A stretch of DNA of 64,000 nt from an uncultured Flavobacteriales bacterium (GCA_913055685.1 CAJXKC010000002.1:62001-126000); one strand, 5' to 3'; shown: positions 52,616-61,268, numbered from the stretch's first letter. Program-made: numbers and translations. The notes: generated from the sequence alone by a model not told the origin.

Positions 52616-53157
52616 GATCTAAGCTTGGTGGCGAAGGCCAGGAATAGTTCTAGAAACTTGTCGAAAGATGCAGCGGTGCGCTCATCTACAATGGTTCCGT
52701 CTTCGGCTATAGTTTGATCCATTTTAGCCACGGTAAGCATTTGGGGATGGGGGAAGCCGTGAATAGTTAGGATGTTTTGCTGCAGCTGATAGGCAGCGCG
52801 AATACCACCCATGGATCCCGTAGAACCGGTGGCCACCCCAATGGCTTTATGCATGAAAGGACCCTTAGCATAGAAGTCGATGAAGTTCTTTAATCCTGAG
52901 GCTATGGCACCATTGTATTCGGGGCTAACAAAGATGAAGGCATCGGTGGAATTCAATTGTTTTTCCAATTCAACAAAGCGTGGTTCGGGATTTTCTATCC
53001 GCGCTAGTCGTTCCTCAAATGGAGCTAACTTTACTTCGAGCAGGTCTACTAATTGAACTTCCAGTCCTCTCTCGGCTAAAGCCGATTTTAAAGCAAGGGC
53101 AATACGGTGACTAATACGGCCTTTGCGGGTACTACTAGATATGATACTTATCTTCAT
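52612..53157 (-). CDS. NADPH-dependent FMN reductase family protein
   Basis: A 181-residue flavodoxin-like protein. SSTRKGRISHRIA (phosphate loop for FMN), VSPEYNGAIASGLKNFIDF and GSTGSMGGIRAAYQL are typical of the family. Members reduce FMN, quinones, azo dyes or chromate with NAD(P)H; substrate unclear. A near-consensus CATCTTTG box ends 4 nt before the ATG. Confidence 0.9.
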   Translation of the reverse strand: MKISIISSSTRKGRISHRIALALKSALAERGLEVQLVDLLEVKLAPFEERLARIENPEPRFVELEKQLNSTDAFIFVSPEYNGAIASGLKNFIDFYAKGPFMHKAIGVATGSTGSMGGIRAAYQLQQNILTIHGFPHPQMLTVAKMDQTIAEDGTIVDERTAASFDKFLELFLAFATKLRS

Positions 53158-53241
53158 GAAGCAAAGATGCTAATTCGTATCTTTAAACAAAGCAATCCAT
53201 AAGAGATCGACTGCTTGATACCTTTTTAATTAATTGCTTCA

Positions 53242-53658
53242 ATGAAAATTTACACCCGCCGGAGCCGATCGATTCGTCATTTAATCTTAGCCTTAGTCTG
53301 GTTTAGCTTAGTTGTATACCAACTTTTTTTAGGAGAGCCGCTAGGCATTCGTGAGCTATTATTTGTCATGGCTGGAGGTCTTTTCGGCTACTTATTCTAT
53401 AGTGAATGGACCCATCCTTATGTAGTGCTGAAGTACGATAAGTTTATCTGCGGCTTATGGCATAAACAAAGTATTGATTGTGACGACATTAAGTCCTTCG
53501 AAGCCAAAGCAGGAGTATTAAAAGTAAGCTCCGATAAAAAGACCATTTCGGTAAACATGATGCGCTTAAGCCAAAAAGATCGCGAAGCCATTTATGAGCG
53601 CTTGATGGAAAGAATGCCAGAAGAAGAGAAAAACTTTCGGGAACAAAATGATTTATAA
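53242..53658 (+). CDS. membrane protein of unknown function
   Basis: A 138-residue protein with two membrane segments (about 12-30 and 36-54), followed by a soluble region with alternating strands (VVLKYDKFICGLWHK, GVLKVSSDKKTISVNMM) resembling PH-like domains of small Bacteroidota membrane proteins. It overlaps the next gene by 11 nt, so the two are translated together. No specific family assigned. Confidence 0.65.
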   Translation: MKIYTRRSRSIRHLILALVWFSLVVYQLFLGEPLGIRELLFVMAGGLFGYLFYSEWTHPYVVLKYDKFICGLWHKQSIDCDDIKSFEAKAGVLKVSSDKKTISVNMMRLSQKDREAIYERLMERMPEEEKNFREQNDL

Positions 53659-54049
53659 GCAGCTTGGTTTTACAGCACTTTTTCTTTTGCTAGCCTTAGC
53701 TGGCTTTGCCCAAGAATCAAAGGATATTAATTTTAAAGGTGTTTACCGCTATCAAAATGGTTTAGCGGCCAAAAAGATTAAAAAGGGAGATCAAGAAATT
53801 CATTTACCAGCAGTGGTATGGCAAAGCTCAAGCTTAGAAATTAAGTCATGGGGAAGGGCCAAGCTAAAACAGCGCTTTAGGATGGCCGGTGAAGAGTTTA
53901 GCCATAAAATGCGCTGGGAATCTCATGCAGATACTTTATTCCTCTATAATCCGAAAGCCAATATTCCAAGCGACACTTTACTTTACAATGAGCACGGGAA
54001 CTTGCAAGACCTGAGGGGACAACTTCGTTTTTTCAAAGAAGACGATTAA
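53648..54049 (+). CDS. small secreted protein
   Basis: A 133-residue protein with a signal peptide (about 1-22, ending GFAQE). The mature part is basic and beta-rich (KGVYRYQNGLAAKKIKKGD, SLEIKSWGRAKLKQRF, ADTLFLYNPKA). It starts inside the preceding gene and ends just before the palindrome upstream of the TPR gene. No family recognised. Confidence 0.6.
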   Translation: MIYKQLGFTALFLLLALAGFAQESKDINFKGVYRYQNGLAAKKIKKGDQEIHLPAVVWQSSSLEIKSWGRAKLKQRFRMAGEEFSHKMRWESHADTLFLYNPKANIPSDTLLYNEHGNLQDLRGQLRFFKEDD

Positions 54050-54082
54050 TCAACTAATTATTTAGTTGAATTAGTATATTTG
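54050..54082 (+). promoter_or_regulatory. palindromic operator and TATATTTG -7 box of the TPR gene
   Basis: TCAACTAA (54050-54057) and TTAGTTGA (54062-54069) form a perfect palindrome with a TTAT centre. An exact TATATTTG box follows at 54075-54082, and ATG comes 4 nt later. No T run follows the palindrome, so operator use is more likely than termination. Confidence 0.5.
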
Positions 54083-54086
54083 TTGC

Positions 54087-55229
54087 ATGCAAGCATTAAA
54101 AGGCAGGTTCCTATTTCTATTTTTTCTAATTATCGAAGGCGGCTTGGTACAGGCGCAAGAAACTAATTTAGAGACTAGTATCGATTCATTAATTGGAATT
54201 GCCCAATTTGAGGAAGCCAAAAAACTACTCCATCAGCTCCCCACCAAACAGCTTTTCTACCATGAGAGAATGGCGCAAGTAGCCTTGGCCATGGGGGAGA
54301 GTCCCTTGGCGATAAAAAGTTACCAAGCTTTGAGGTCGCTCGACAGCAGTAATTTGAAGTATCTAAATTCTTTAGCCCGCCTAGAAGCCCAGCGTTCAAA
54401 TTACCTGAAGGCATCGCAGTATTATCGGGAGCTTATGCTCCAAGATTCTACCAATGCCTATTACTGGAAACAGTTAGGGGCCTTAAGCTTAAAACGCGCC
54501 CATTTGCCCTTAGCCTTAGCTTATTTTAGTACCGCTTACGCCTTAAATAGTGCAGATATAGAAGTAATTGCCCAGCTAAGTAAGCTTTACCTGGAAATGC
54601 GCCTATTTACTAATGCAGATAGTTTAATTGCGGATGGGCTAAATCGTGATTCCGCCAATGCCGCTCTTTGGATGTTGAATTGCCAATCGGCTTATCGACA
54701 AAAGGAATACAAACGCATGTCTGCTTCGGCCGACGCCCTGCTTAATTTGCAGATAGACTCTAGCGCCTTTTATCTTAGGCATAAAGGAATTGCCGCTTAT
54801 CATTTAGGAGCGTATAATAAAACGATTACTTGTTTAGAGAGGCTCTTGCAAGCAGAGGGAAAGAGTGAGCTGACGGCTTTCTACCTGGGGATGGCTTATC
54901 GAGCTACGAATGAATTAGAATTGGCGAAAGAATACTTGCAGACTAGTGTGGATGAAGCAATTTCGGATCAGATTGGCACTTATTACCTAAACCTTGCTTT
55001 GGTCTGTGAGGAGCAGAAGGATTATGCTCAGGCTATTCCCGCTTATCAGAAGGCCTATCAGGCGAAAGCCTTAAATGTGATTAACTATTACTTAGCCTGC
55101 TGCTACGATGCCTATTACAAGGACAAGGGGGTAGCTATAGAATACTTCGAGCGCTACCTGGCTCAAAGTGAAGCTAAGGAAACCGAATACGTAGATTATG
55201 CCCAAAAAAGGGTTTCAGCCTTAAAATAG
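54087..55229 (+). CDS. tetratricopeptide repeat protein, secreted
   Basis: A 380-residue protein with a signal peptide (1-23, ending VQAQ) and a continuous array of about nine TPR units, recognised by repeats such as YYWKQLGALSLKRAHLPLAL and YYLNLALVCEEQKDYAQAI. TPR arrays are scaffolds for protein-protein interaction; here it would act in the periplasm. Partner unknown. Start fixed by the -7 box 4 nt before the ATG. Confidence 0.8.
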   Translation: MQALKGRFLFLFFLIIEGGLVQAQETNLETSIDSLIGIAQFEEAKKLLHQLPTKQLFYHERMAQVALAMGESPLAIKSYQALRSLDSSNLKYLNSLARLEAQRSNYLKASQYYRELMLQDSTNAYYWKQLGALSLKRAHLPLALAYFSTAYALNSADIEVIAQLSKLYLEMRLFTNADSLIADGLNRDSANAALWMLNCQSAYRQKEYKRMSASADALLNLQIDSSAFYLRHKGIAAYHLGAYNKTITCLERLLQAEGKSELTAFYLGMAYRATNELELAKEYLQTSVDEAISDQIGTYYLNLALVCEEQKDYAQAIPAYQKAYQAKALNVINYYLACCYDAYYKDKGVAIEYFERYLAQSEAKETEYVDYAQKRVSALK

Positions 55230-55408
55230 GTTCAACACTTTAAAGTGGTGAAACCTTAATTCTACTGGAATTTCGATTGAAATAAATGGCCAAGCTTAAT
55301 CGATGATACCACAATCTTTGGTTTCTTCCCTTTATAAGTTAAGCCTATATCTTTTTCAATCACCTCGATTAGGTGATGGAGGTTACCGCCGAAGAATTCC
55401 ACTTAAGC

Positions 55409-55416
55409 CACATTTG
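55409..55416 (+). promoter_or_regulatory. CACATTTG near-consensus -7 box, 4 nt before ATG
   Basis: One mismatch to TAnnTTTG, at the same 4-nt distance from the ATG at 55421 as in other genes here. It supports the shorter start of the exporter gene. Confidence 0.4.
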
Positions 55417-55420
55417 CAGC

Positions 55421-56212
55421 ATGGAAATTTTAGGATACATACTGGCCGTCGTAATGGGATTAACCCTGGGCCTCCTCGGTGGAGGTGGTTCTATCCTTAC
55501 CGTGCCAATATTAGTATACGTTTTAGGTATTGAACCGGTCCTAGCCACCGCTTACTCCTTATTTGTTGTAGGAGGTAGTGCGGTAGTTGGAGCGGCTCGC
55601 AAATGCAAGCAAGGTCTGGTAGACTGGAAAACGGGAATCATTTTTGCCGTTCCTTCCCTTATTGCCGTTTTCTTTACCCGCTATACCATTGTTCCGGCTA
55701 TTCCAGAGAGCCTCTTTTTTATAGGAGATTTGGAAGTGACTAAGCAAGTGGCCATTATGATCTTCTTTGCCATTGTAATGCTCTTGGCTTCTTATTCGAT
55801 GATTAAGGGGCGTAAAGATCAAGAGGCGGCCAAAGAAAAGCATTTTAATGCCCCCATGATTTTATTGGAAGGATTGGTAGTGGGAGTTGTAACTGGTTTG
55901 GTAGGTGCTGGGGGTGGCTTCTTAATTGTACCGGCCTTAGTTTTACTAGTAGGTTTAGGTATGAAAGAGGCGGTAGGTACCTCACTTATCATTATCGCAA
56001 TAAAGAGTTTAATTGGCTTTGTAGGTGATTTAGGCAGTGGTCAGGCTATCGACTGGACTTTCCTCTTAAGCTTCACCGGCTTTGCCATGCTGGGCATGTT
56101 CGGCGGAATTTACCTTACCAAATACGTGAATGCAGCAGCGCTCAAAAAGGCTTTTGGCTGGTTCGTTTTGGTGATGGGAATTTTCATCATTTTGAAAGAA
56201 ACAATTTTTTAA
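55421..56212 (+). CDS. TauE/SafE family sulfur-anion exporter
   Basis: I start at the ATG at 55421 (MEILGYILAVVMGLTLG), giving 263 residues with about eight membrane segments. GLTLGLLGGGGSILTVPILV and GVVTGLVGAGGGFLIVPALV are the duplicated signature of the family. Located 24 nt before a CstB-like gene, it probably exports sulfite or thiosulfate formed by sulfane-sulfur oxidation. It differs clearly from the family member at 5905. Confidence 0.87.
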   Translation: MEILGYILAVVMGLTLGLLGGGGSILTVPILVYVLGIEPVLATAYSLFVVGGSAVVGAARKCKQGLVDWKTGIIFAVPSLIAVFFTRYTIVPAIPESLFFIGDLEVTKQVAIMIFFAIVMLLASYSMIKGRKDQEAAKEKHFNAPMILLEGLVVGVVTGLVGAGGGFLIVPALVLLVGLGMKEAVGTSLIIIAIKSLIGFVGDLGSGQAIDWTFLLSFTGFAMLGMFGGIYLTKYVNAAALKKAFGWFVLVMGIFIILKETIF

Positions 56213-56236
56213 TTTACATATATAATAAGCATACAT

Positions 56237-57649
56237 ATGAACGTAGATCAGATATATACAGGATGTTTGGCTCAAGGAGCCTACTATATTGAAAGTAAAG
56301 GTGAAGTGGCGATTATTGACCCTCTTCGTGAAGTACAACCTTACATTGACCGGGCCGAAAAGGACGGGGCTAAGATTAAGTATATTTTAGAGACCCACTT
56401 CCATGCCGACTTTGTAAGCGGACACTTAACCTTGGCCGAAAAGACCGGTGCAAGTATCGTTTATGGTCCCACCGCAAAGCCAAGTTTTGGAGCCCATGTT
56501 GCTTCTGATGATGAGGTTTTAAAAGTAGGAGACGTGAGCATTGTGGTATTGCATACTCCTGGTCACACTATGGAAAGTACCACCTACTTATTACGTGATG
56601 AAGAAGGTAAGGACGTAGCGATTTTTACAGGTGATACTTTGTTCTTGGGAGATGTGGGTCGACCTGACCTAGCGCAGAAAGCAGCAAATCTTACTCAGGA
56701 AGAATTAGCGGGTTTGCTATTCGACAGCCTGCGCAATAAGATTATGCCTCTAGCCGATGAGGTAACGGTTTATCCCGGACACGGAGCAGGTTCTGCTTGT
56801 GGTAAGAATATGTCTAAGGAAACTGTGGATAGCCTTGGTAACCAAAAGAAAACCAATTATGCGCTTAGAGCGGATATGACCAAAGAAGAGTTCATTAAGG
56901 AAGTAACCGATGGTTTATTGCCTCCTCCGGTATATTTCCCTGCGAATGTGAAAATGAATAAGGAAGGTTACGATAGTATTGATTCGGTTCTGGATCGCGG
57001 ATTACGCGCATTAAACCCCACCGAATTTGAAGTAGCGGCCAATGAAACCGGCGCTATTGTATTGGATGTACGCCATCAAAACGACTTTGTAGAAGGCTTT
57101 ATTCCTTCTTCCATCTTTATTGGAATCGATGACAATTTCGCCCCTTGGGTAGGTTCGGTAATTGGTGATGTAAATCAGAGTATTTTACTGGTAACCCCTG
57201 AAGGTCGTGAAGAAGAAACCGTTACTCGTTTAGCTCGAGTTGGCTTCGATAAAGTTTTAGGTTTCCTTAAAGGAGGTATTAAAGCTTGGGCTGATGCGGG
57301 TAAAGAGATCGATAAAATTGAGTCCATTCCTGCTACCGAAGCCCACCATCGTCTGGAAAATGAAAAACTTCCAGTGGTGGATGTACGTAAGTTTAGCGAA
57401 TACCAAGCCGAGCACGTAGACAATGCCCTTAATATTCCGTTGGACTTCATTAACGATAAAATGGCAGAGTTCCCTAAAGATGAGAACTTCTATGTACACT
57501 GTGCTGGAGGTTATCGTTCGGTAATTGCTGCTTCGATTTTAAAAGCACGTGGATACCACAATTTAATAGACATTAAAGGTGGCTTCCATGCGATCAAAAA
57601 TGCAGGTTTCATTGTTACAGACTACGTTTGTCCATCAACATTGAAATAA
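56237..57649 (+). CDS. CstB-like persulfide dioxygenase with two rhodanese domains
   Basis: A 470-residue protein. The N-terminal metallo-beta-lactamase fold binds iron through H54, H56, D58, H63, H110, D133 and H182 (ETHFHADF, HTPGHT, FTGDTLFLGD, YPGHGAG), the pattern of persulfide dioxygenases. A first rhodanese domain (about 275-355) has VTPEG where the catalytic cysteine is expected, so it is inactive; the second (about 375-460) has C422 in VHCAGGYRS. This is the CstB architecture, which oxidises persulfides to sulfite or thiosulfate. Confidence 0.9.
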   Translation: MNVDQIYTGCLAQGAYYIESKGEVAIIDPLREVQPYIDRAEKDGAKIKYILETHFHADFVSGHLTLAEKTGASIVYGPTAKPSFGAHVASDDEVLKVGDVSIVVLHTPGHTMESTTYLLRDEEGKDVAIFTGDTLFLGDVGRPDLAQKAANLTQEELAGLLFDSLRNKIMPLADEVTVYPGHGAGSACGKNMSKETVDSLGNQKKTNYALRADMTKEEFIKEVTDGLLPPPVYFPANVKMNKEGYDSIDSVLDRGLRALNPTEFEVAANETGAIVLDVRHQNDFVEGFIPSSIFIGIDDNFAPWVGSVIGDVNQSILLVTPEGREEETVTRLARVGFDKVLGFLKGGIKAWADAGKEIDKIESIPATEAHHRLENEKLPVVDVRKFSEYQAEHVDNALNIPLDFINDKMAEFPKDENFYVHCAGGYRSVIAASILKARGYHNLIDIKGGFHAIKNAGFIVTDYVCPSTLK

Positions 57650-58252
57650 ATGAAGCCCAATTTTTGGAATGAAAAATACGCGGAAGAGTCTTTTGTATAC
57701 GGCACAAAGCCCAACCGCTTTTTAGAACTAATGTTAGAAAGTCGCCCTCCGGGGCGACTTTTATTTCCCTGCGATGGGGAAGGTCGGAATGCGGTGTATG
57801 CCGCTAAACTAGGTTGGGAAGTCTACGCCTTTGATCAGTCTTCTCGGGCTCAGGAAAAGGCCCTAGCCCTAGCCAAGCAAGAGGGGGTTTCTATTAACTA
57901 CGCGCTGGCCGATGCTCTCGAATATGATCCTTCAATAAAGTTTGATGCGGTGGCCCTTATCTACGCCCATTTCCCAGAAGCTATTCGCCAAGAAATTCAC
58001 CAGAAAATGGTGGGACTCTTAAAGCCCGTAGGCGAATTGTGGCTAGAAGCCTTTGCTCCGGGGCAATTGGAATACCAATCGGGCGGCCCCAAAGACCCCA
58101 GCATGCTCTATACTCCCGAAATTCTAGAAGAAGATTTCCAGGCATTACAAATCCGTCAAGCCGAAGTCACCAAATATGTTTTGGATGAAGGCCCTGGCCA
58201 TAGGGGTATGGGCGAGGTAGTGCGCTTGAGAGGGGTGAACCAAAGTACTTAG
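57650..58252 (+). CDS. class I SAM-dependent methyltransferase (TehB-like)
   Basis: A 200-residue protein. The N-terminal FWNEKYAEESFVYGTKPNRF and SAM motif LLFPCDGEGRNAVYAAKLGW identify a TehB-like methyltransferase; GLLKPVGELWLEAFAPG follows. Its ATG directly follows the CstB-like stop. Related enzymes methylate thiols or metalloids such as tellurite, so a role in sulfur detoxification fits the context but is inferred. Confidence 0.83.
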   Translation: MKPNFWNEKYAEESFVYGTKPNRFLELMLESRPPGRLLFPCDGEGRNAVYAAKLGWEVYAFDQSSRAQEKALALAKQEGVSINYALADALEYDPSIKFDAVALIYAHFPEAIRQEIHQKMVGLLKPVGELWLEAFAPGQLEYQSGGPKDPSMLYTPEILEEDFQALQIRQAEVTKYVLDEGPGHRGMGEVVRLRGVNQST

Positions 58253-58388
58253 TAGTTAGTATCTAGTACTTAGACTCAGACCCGCCTACGGCAATTAGAA
58301 GGAGCTTCGAAGCTAGACTTCCTTATATTTCGAAAATGTCCTTGCTTTGCTTTTTGGAGTTGTAAAGCATGACTAGTAACTAGAAAAT

Positions 58389-58452
58389 AGATGTGAGATT
58401 ATAAAATCTAGAATTTAGACTCTATAATCTCACATCTCATATCTCACATCTC
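58389..58452. repeat. 15-bp inverted repeat and TCTCACATCTC direct repeats
   Basis: Perfect arms AGATGTGAGATTATA (58389-58403) and its complement (58423-58437), followed by a second ATCTCACATCTC (58441-58452), a 14-bp period from the first at 58427. It lies between convergent genes and has no T tract; it may act as a terminator or be a dispersed repeat. The rest of 58253-58388 holds short repeats of TACTTAG type and no gene. Confidence 0.6.
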
Positions 58453-58457
58453 GCGTC

Positions 58458-59537
58458 TCACTTCACAAACGGCGGCTTAGTCACCACCGCCTTCAATTGC
58501 TTATTGCGAACTTCAATAAAGATTTCGGTTCCTTCGGCATTATAGCCTTTCGCGATATAGCCTAAACCGATAGCCTTTCCTAAGCTTGGCGATTGGGTAC
58601 CACTGGTTACTACCCCAATTTCTTCGCCTTCCGCATTAAGGATTCGGTAGCCATGACGTGGAATACCGCGATCCAGCATCATAAAACCATTTAAGCGACG
58701 ACTGATACCTTCTTCCTTTTGCTTTTTTAAGTTTTCAGAATTGATAAAGTCCTTATTGAATTTGGTAATCCAGCCTAAACCCGCTTCTAGGGGAGAGGTG
58801 GTATCATCGATGTCATTACCATACAAGCAGAAACCTTTTTCCAAGCGTAAGGTATCTCTAGCGCCTAAACCGATGGGACGAATATCTTCGGCCGCACCCG
58901 CTTCGAAAATGGCTTTCCAAACCGCAGCGGCATCTTCATTTTTCACATAAATCTCAAAGCCGCCAGCGCCGGTATAACCGGTGGCCGAAACAATTACCTC
59001 TTCAGCACCTGCGAATGCACCGCGCTCGAAGGTGTAATAGGTCATTTCCGCTAGGTTAATATCGGTTAAGCTCTGTAAAGCTTGCACGGCACGCGGACCC
59101 TGTACTGCGAATAAAGACCAGGCCTCGGACTGATTGTCTAGAGTTACTGTATTGGGACGATGTTGATCTAACCAAGCGAAATCTTTATCGATATTACTAG
59201 CGTTTACAACCAATAAATAGTCGTTTTCGCCTAAGCAATACACCAATAAGTCATCTACAATGCCTCCTTTGTCGTTGGGCATGCAGCTGTACTGAATTTT
59301 TCCAGGGCTTAGTTTGGCCACATCGTTGGAAGTGGTTTTTTGCAAGAAATCCAAAGCACCTTCTCCAGAAACGAAGAATTCACCCATATGGCTCACGTCA
59401 AAAACTCCCACTTTGGAACGAACGTGCAGGTGTTCGGCATTTAAGCCCTCGTATTGAACCGGCATATTGTATCCGGCGAAATCAACCATTTTCCCACCAA
59501 GGTCTTGGTGTACTTGATCTAAAACTAATTTTTTCAT
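58458..59537 (-). CDS. gcvT: glycine cleavage system T protein, aminomethyltransferase
   Basis: I start at the ATG at 59537 (MKKLVLDQVHQDLGGKMVDF), giving 359 residues, standard length. VFDVSHMGEFFVSG, VNASNIDKDFAWL and SATGYTGAGGFEIYV are conserved GcvT motifs around the folate site. GcvT transfers the aminomethyl carbon to tetrahydrofolate, releasing ammonia; gcvH and gcvP are not in the window. It lies 17 nt after miaE. Confidence 0.95.
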   Translation of the reverse strand: MKKLVLDQVHQDLGGKMVDFAGYNMPVQYEGLNAEHLHVRSKVGVFDVSHMGEFFVSGEGALDFLQKTTSNDVAKLSPGKIQYSCMPNDKGGIVDDLLVYCLGENDYLLVVNASNIDKDFAWLDQHRPNTVTLDNQSEAWSLFAVQGPRAVQALQSLTDINLAEMTYYTFERGAFAGAEEVIVSATGYTGAGGFEIYVKNEDAAAVWKAIFEAGAAEDIRPIGLGARDTLRLEKGFCLYGNDIDDTTSPLEAGLGWITKFNKDFINSENLKKQKEEGISRRLNGFMMLDRGIPRHGYRILNAEGEEIGVVTSGTQSPSLGKAIGLGYIAKGYNAEGTEIFIEVRNKQLKAVVTKPPFVK

Positions 59538-59554
59538 GAGAGGTGAAAATTGGA

Positions 59555-60142
59555 TTATCCGTGAATATGTTCTTTGGTGCCGAAGTCTTTCATCACTTCC
59601 GCTTCGAAGCTTAATAATTCGTCCCACAATTGGTCCACTTCCTCGCGATCGCCAAACTCGCGGGCGAATTTGAGGAACATGGTATAATGATTGGCCTCAC
59701 TTACCATCAACTTTCGGTAAAAGTCAGATAATTCCGCATCGGAGATATTATCGGACAATACCTTAAATCGCTCACAACTACGTGCTTCGATAAGCGCCGC
59801 AATTAAAAGTCGGTTTACCAAGCGCTTATTGCGATCACCAGTTTTGGGGAAAAACTGATTGATGCGGTGTACGTATTCGTCTTTGCGCTCTCTTCCTAAG
59901 GTTAAACCTCTTTGAAGAATGCGCTTATGTACCATTTCAAAATGGCTCATTTCTTCACGAGCCAAGGCAGCCATGGCGGTTACCAATTCCGAATGTTCGG
60001 GATAAGTTACCATTAGTGAGATAGCGGTGGAAGCCGCCTTCTGCTCACAATAGGCGTGATCGGTTAAAATCTCTTCGATATTTTTCTCAGCGATATTCGC
60101 CCAACGCGGATCGGTGGGCAGCTTTAATCGTAAAACACTCAT
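59555..60142 (-). CDS. miaE: tRNA-(ms2io6A)-hydroxylase-like protein MiaE
   Basis: A 195-residue helical di-iron protein. The iron-binding glutamate/histidine pairs are in ILTDHAYCEQKAAS, AREEMSHFEMVHKR, ARSCERFKVL and VSEANHYTMF. MiaE hydroxylates ms2i6A37 of tRNAs that read UNN codons, using oxygen. miaB and miaA are not nearby. A TAATTTTG box lies 22 nt before the ATG. Confidence 0.93.
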   Translation of the reverse strand: MSVLRLKLPTDPRWANIAEKNIEEILTDHAYCEQKAASTAISLMVTYPEHSELVTAMAALAREEMSHFEMVHKRILQRGLTLGRERKDEYVHRINQFFPKTGDRNKRLVNRLLIAALIEARSCERFKVLSDNISDAELSDFYRKLMVSEANHYTMFLKFAREFGDREEVDQLWDELLSFEAEVMKDFGTKEHIHG

Positions 60143-60221
60143 GGTCCTGGCACATTTAGCAGCGCAAAATTAATTAATTGTTAGCAGGCAGCAGTGCCGA
60201 GAAAGGGGAGAATAGAACTAA

Positions 60222-61016
60222 TTAGCGGTATTTAGGGTCTTCGAAACTGTGCACGAGCATTAAATCGGAAGGAAGCTCCGAGAATAAGTACTCTAACTCA
60301 TCGCCAATTAAGCGGCCATTATAGCCCAATTTGGTGTCGGGTGAGTTTAGCAGTAATAGATCGGCTTGCTGTTTTTCGGCAGACTGACTAATACTGTAGC
60401 CTGTCCTTTGTTTTAGGCGATGAATTTCTAGGGATGATTCATCAAGCTCGACTTTTGCCTTAATGCCCTCAAAGTACTGGTAATTTTCATCCGCCGAAGC
60501 ATAAATAGCAATGTGCAGGGGCCTAATATTTAGCCCTTCGGCAATTTTGGTTGCGGTGTAAAGAGTATGCGCTGATTTGGGATGCTCATGGATATTGCAG
60601 ACCAATTGACCATAAGACTTCGGCTTTCGGCGTTTACTCGGCTTAATGAGTAATACGCTGCAATTGGCCCATTGTACCAATTGCCTTGCTAATGAGCCCG
60701 TATAGTAGCGTATTAAACCTTCGCGCAACAGGGCAGGTACTATTAATAAATCGAACTTAATCTTTTCATTGACTTTTAAAATCGCCTGAGCAGATTCGCC
60801 CCGCAGGAATTCTTGCTTAACCTTTAAGGCCCCGTGATCCAATTCATTTAAAACCTCTTCAAGTGTGGCGCTTTCTACTCCGGCTTGCTCTGCAATTAGT
60901 AAATGTAGCTCATTGCCAAAGTTTTGGCAGAGTAGGAGGGTGTCCTTTAAATCCTGTTTTAAGGTTTTACCAGACTGAATGCATAAGCCGATTTTCGAGA
61001 ATAGTTTCAAGGTCAA
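60222..61016 (-). CDS. universal stress protein family, tandem domain
   Basis: A 264-residue protein with two Usp-like halves. The first has LLIVPALLREGLIRYYTGSL and ANCSVLLIKPSKR, close to the ATP-binding G-rich motif but not exact; the second ends with SDLMLVHSFED. The start is TTG at 61016, since no ATG is near. The region upstream holds a TACCTTTA box and then the purine tract, so repeat length there could affect expression. Ligand and stress role not determined. Confidence 0.8.
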   Translation of the reverse strand: MTLKLFSKIGLCIQSGKTLKQDLKDTLLLCQNFGNELHLLIAEQAGVESATLEEVLNELDHGALKVKQEFLRGESAQAILKVNEKIKFDLLIVPALLREGLIRYYTGSLARQLVQWANCSVLLIKPSKRRKPKSYGQLVCNIHEHPKSAHTLYTATKIAEGLNIRPLHIAIYASADENYQYFEGIKAKVELDESSLEIHRLKQRTGYSISQSAEKQQADLLLLNSPDTKLGYNGRLIGDELEYLFSELPSDLMLVHSFEDPKYR

Positions 61017-61061
61017 GAATGATTTCTTTAAAGGTACAATAAAGCTGATTGAAATTAAAGA

Positions 61062-61194
61062 GGAACGTAAAACGTTCCGGGGGAGGAGAGGAGGAGAGGA
61101 GGAGGGGGTGAGAAGAAGAGAAGAAGAGAGGAAGAGAGGAAGAGAGGAAGAGAGGAAGAGAGGTTAGGCTGGGGCTGCTGAACGTAAAACGTTC
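61062..61194. repeat. 85-nt purine tract flanked by GAACGTAAAACGTTC palindromes
   Basis: The tract at 61079-61163 is G/A only except one T at 61109. Its 3' part repeats AGAGGAAG about five times. Palindromes GGAACGT-AAA-ACGTTCC (61062-61078) and a similar one (61180-61194) lie on both sides. No coding sequence. It could form triplex or slipped DNA and is prone to length change. Confidence 0.75.
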
Positions 61195-61202
61195 CAAGGG
61201 GA

Positions 61203-61268
61203 GGCTGGGAATGCAGAACGTAGAATCATGCCTACGCGCTGCTACGGCAGGCAGGCTGTTCCAAGGGG
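61203..61268 (+). repeat. 66-bp inverted repeat, left arm
   Basis: Matches the complement of 62125-62190; the inner 40 bp, from ATGCCTACGCG to CCAAGGGG, are identical and the outer part has a few differences. Both arms contain a GAACGTA motif also seen in the palindromes just upstream. The arms bound 856 bp holding the tandem array. Confidence 0.85.
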
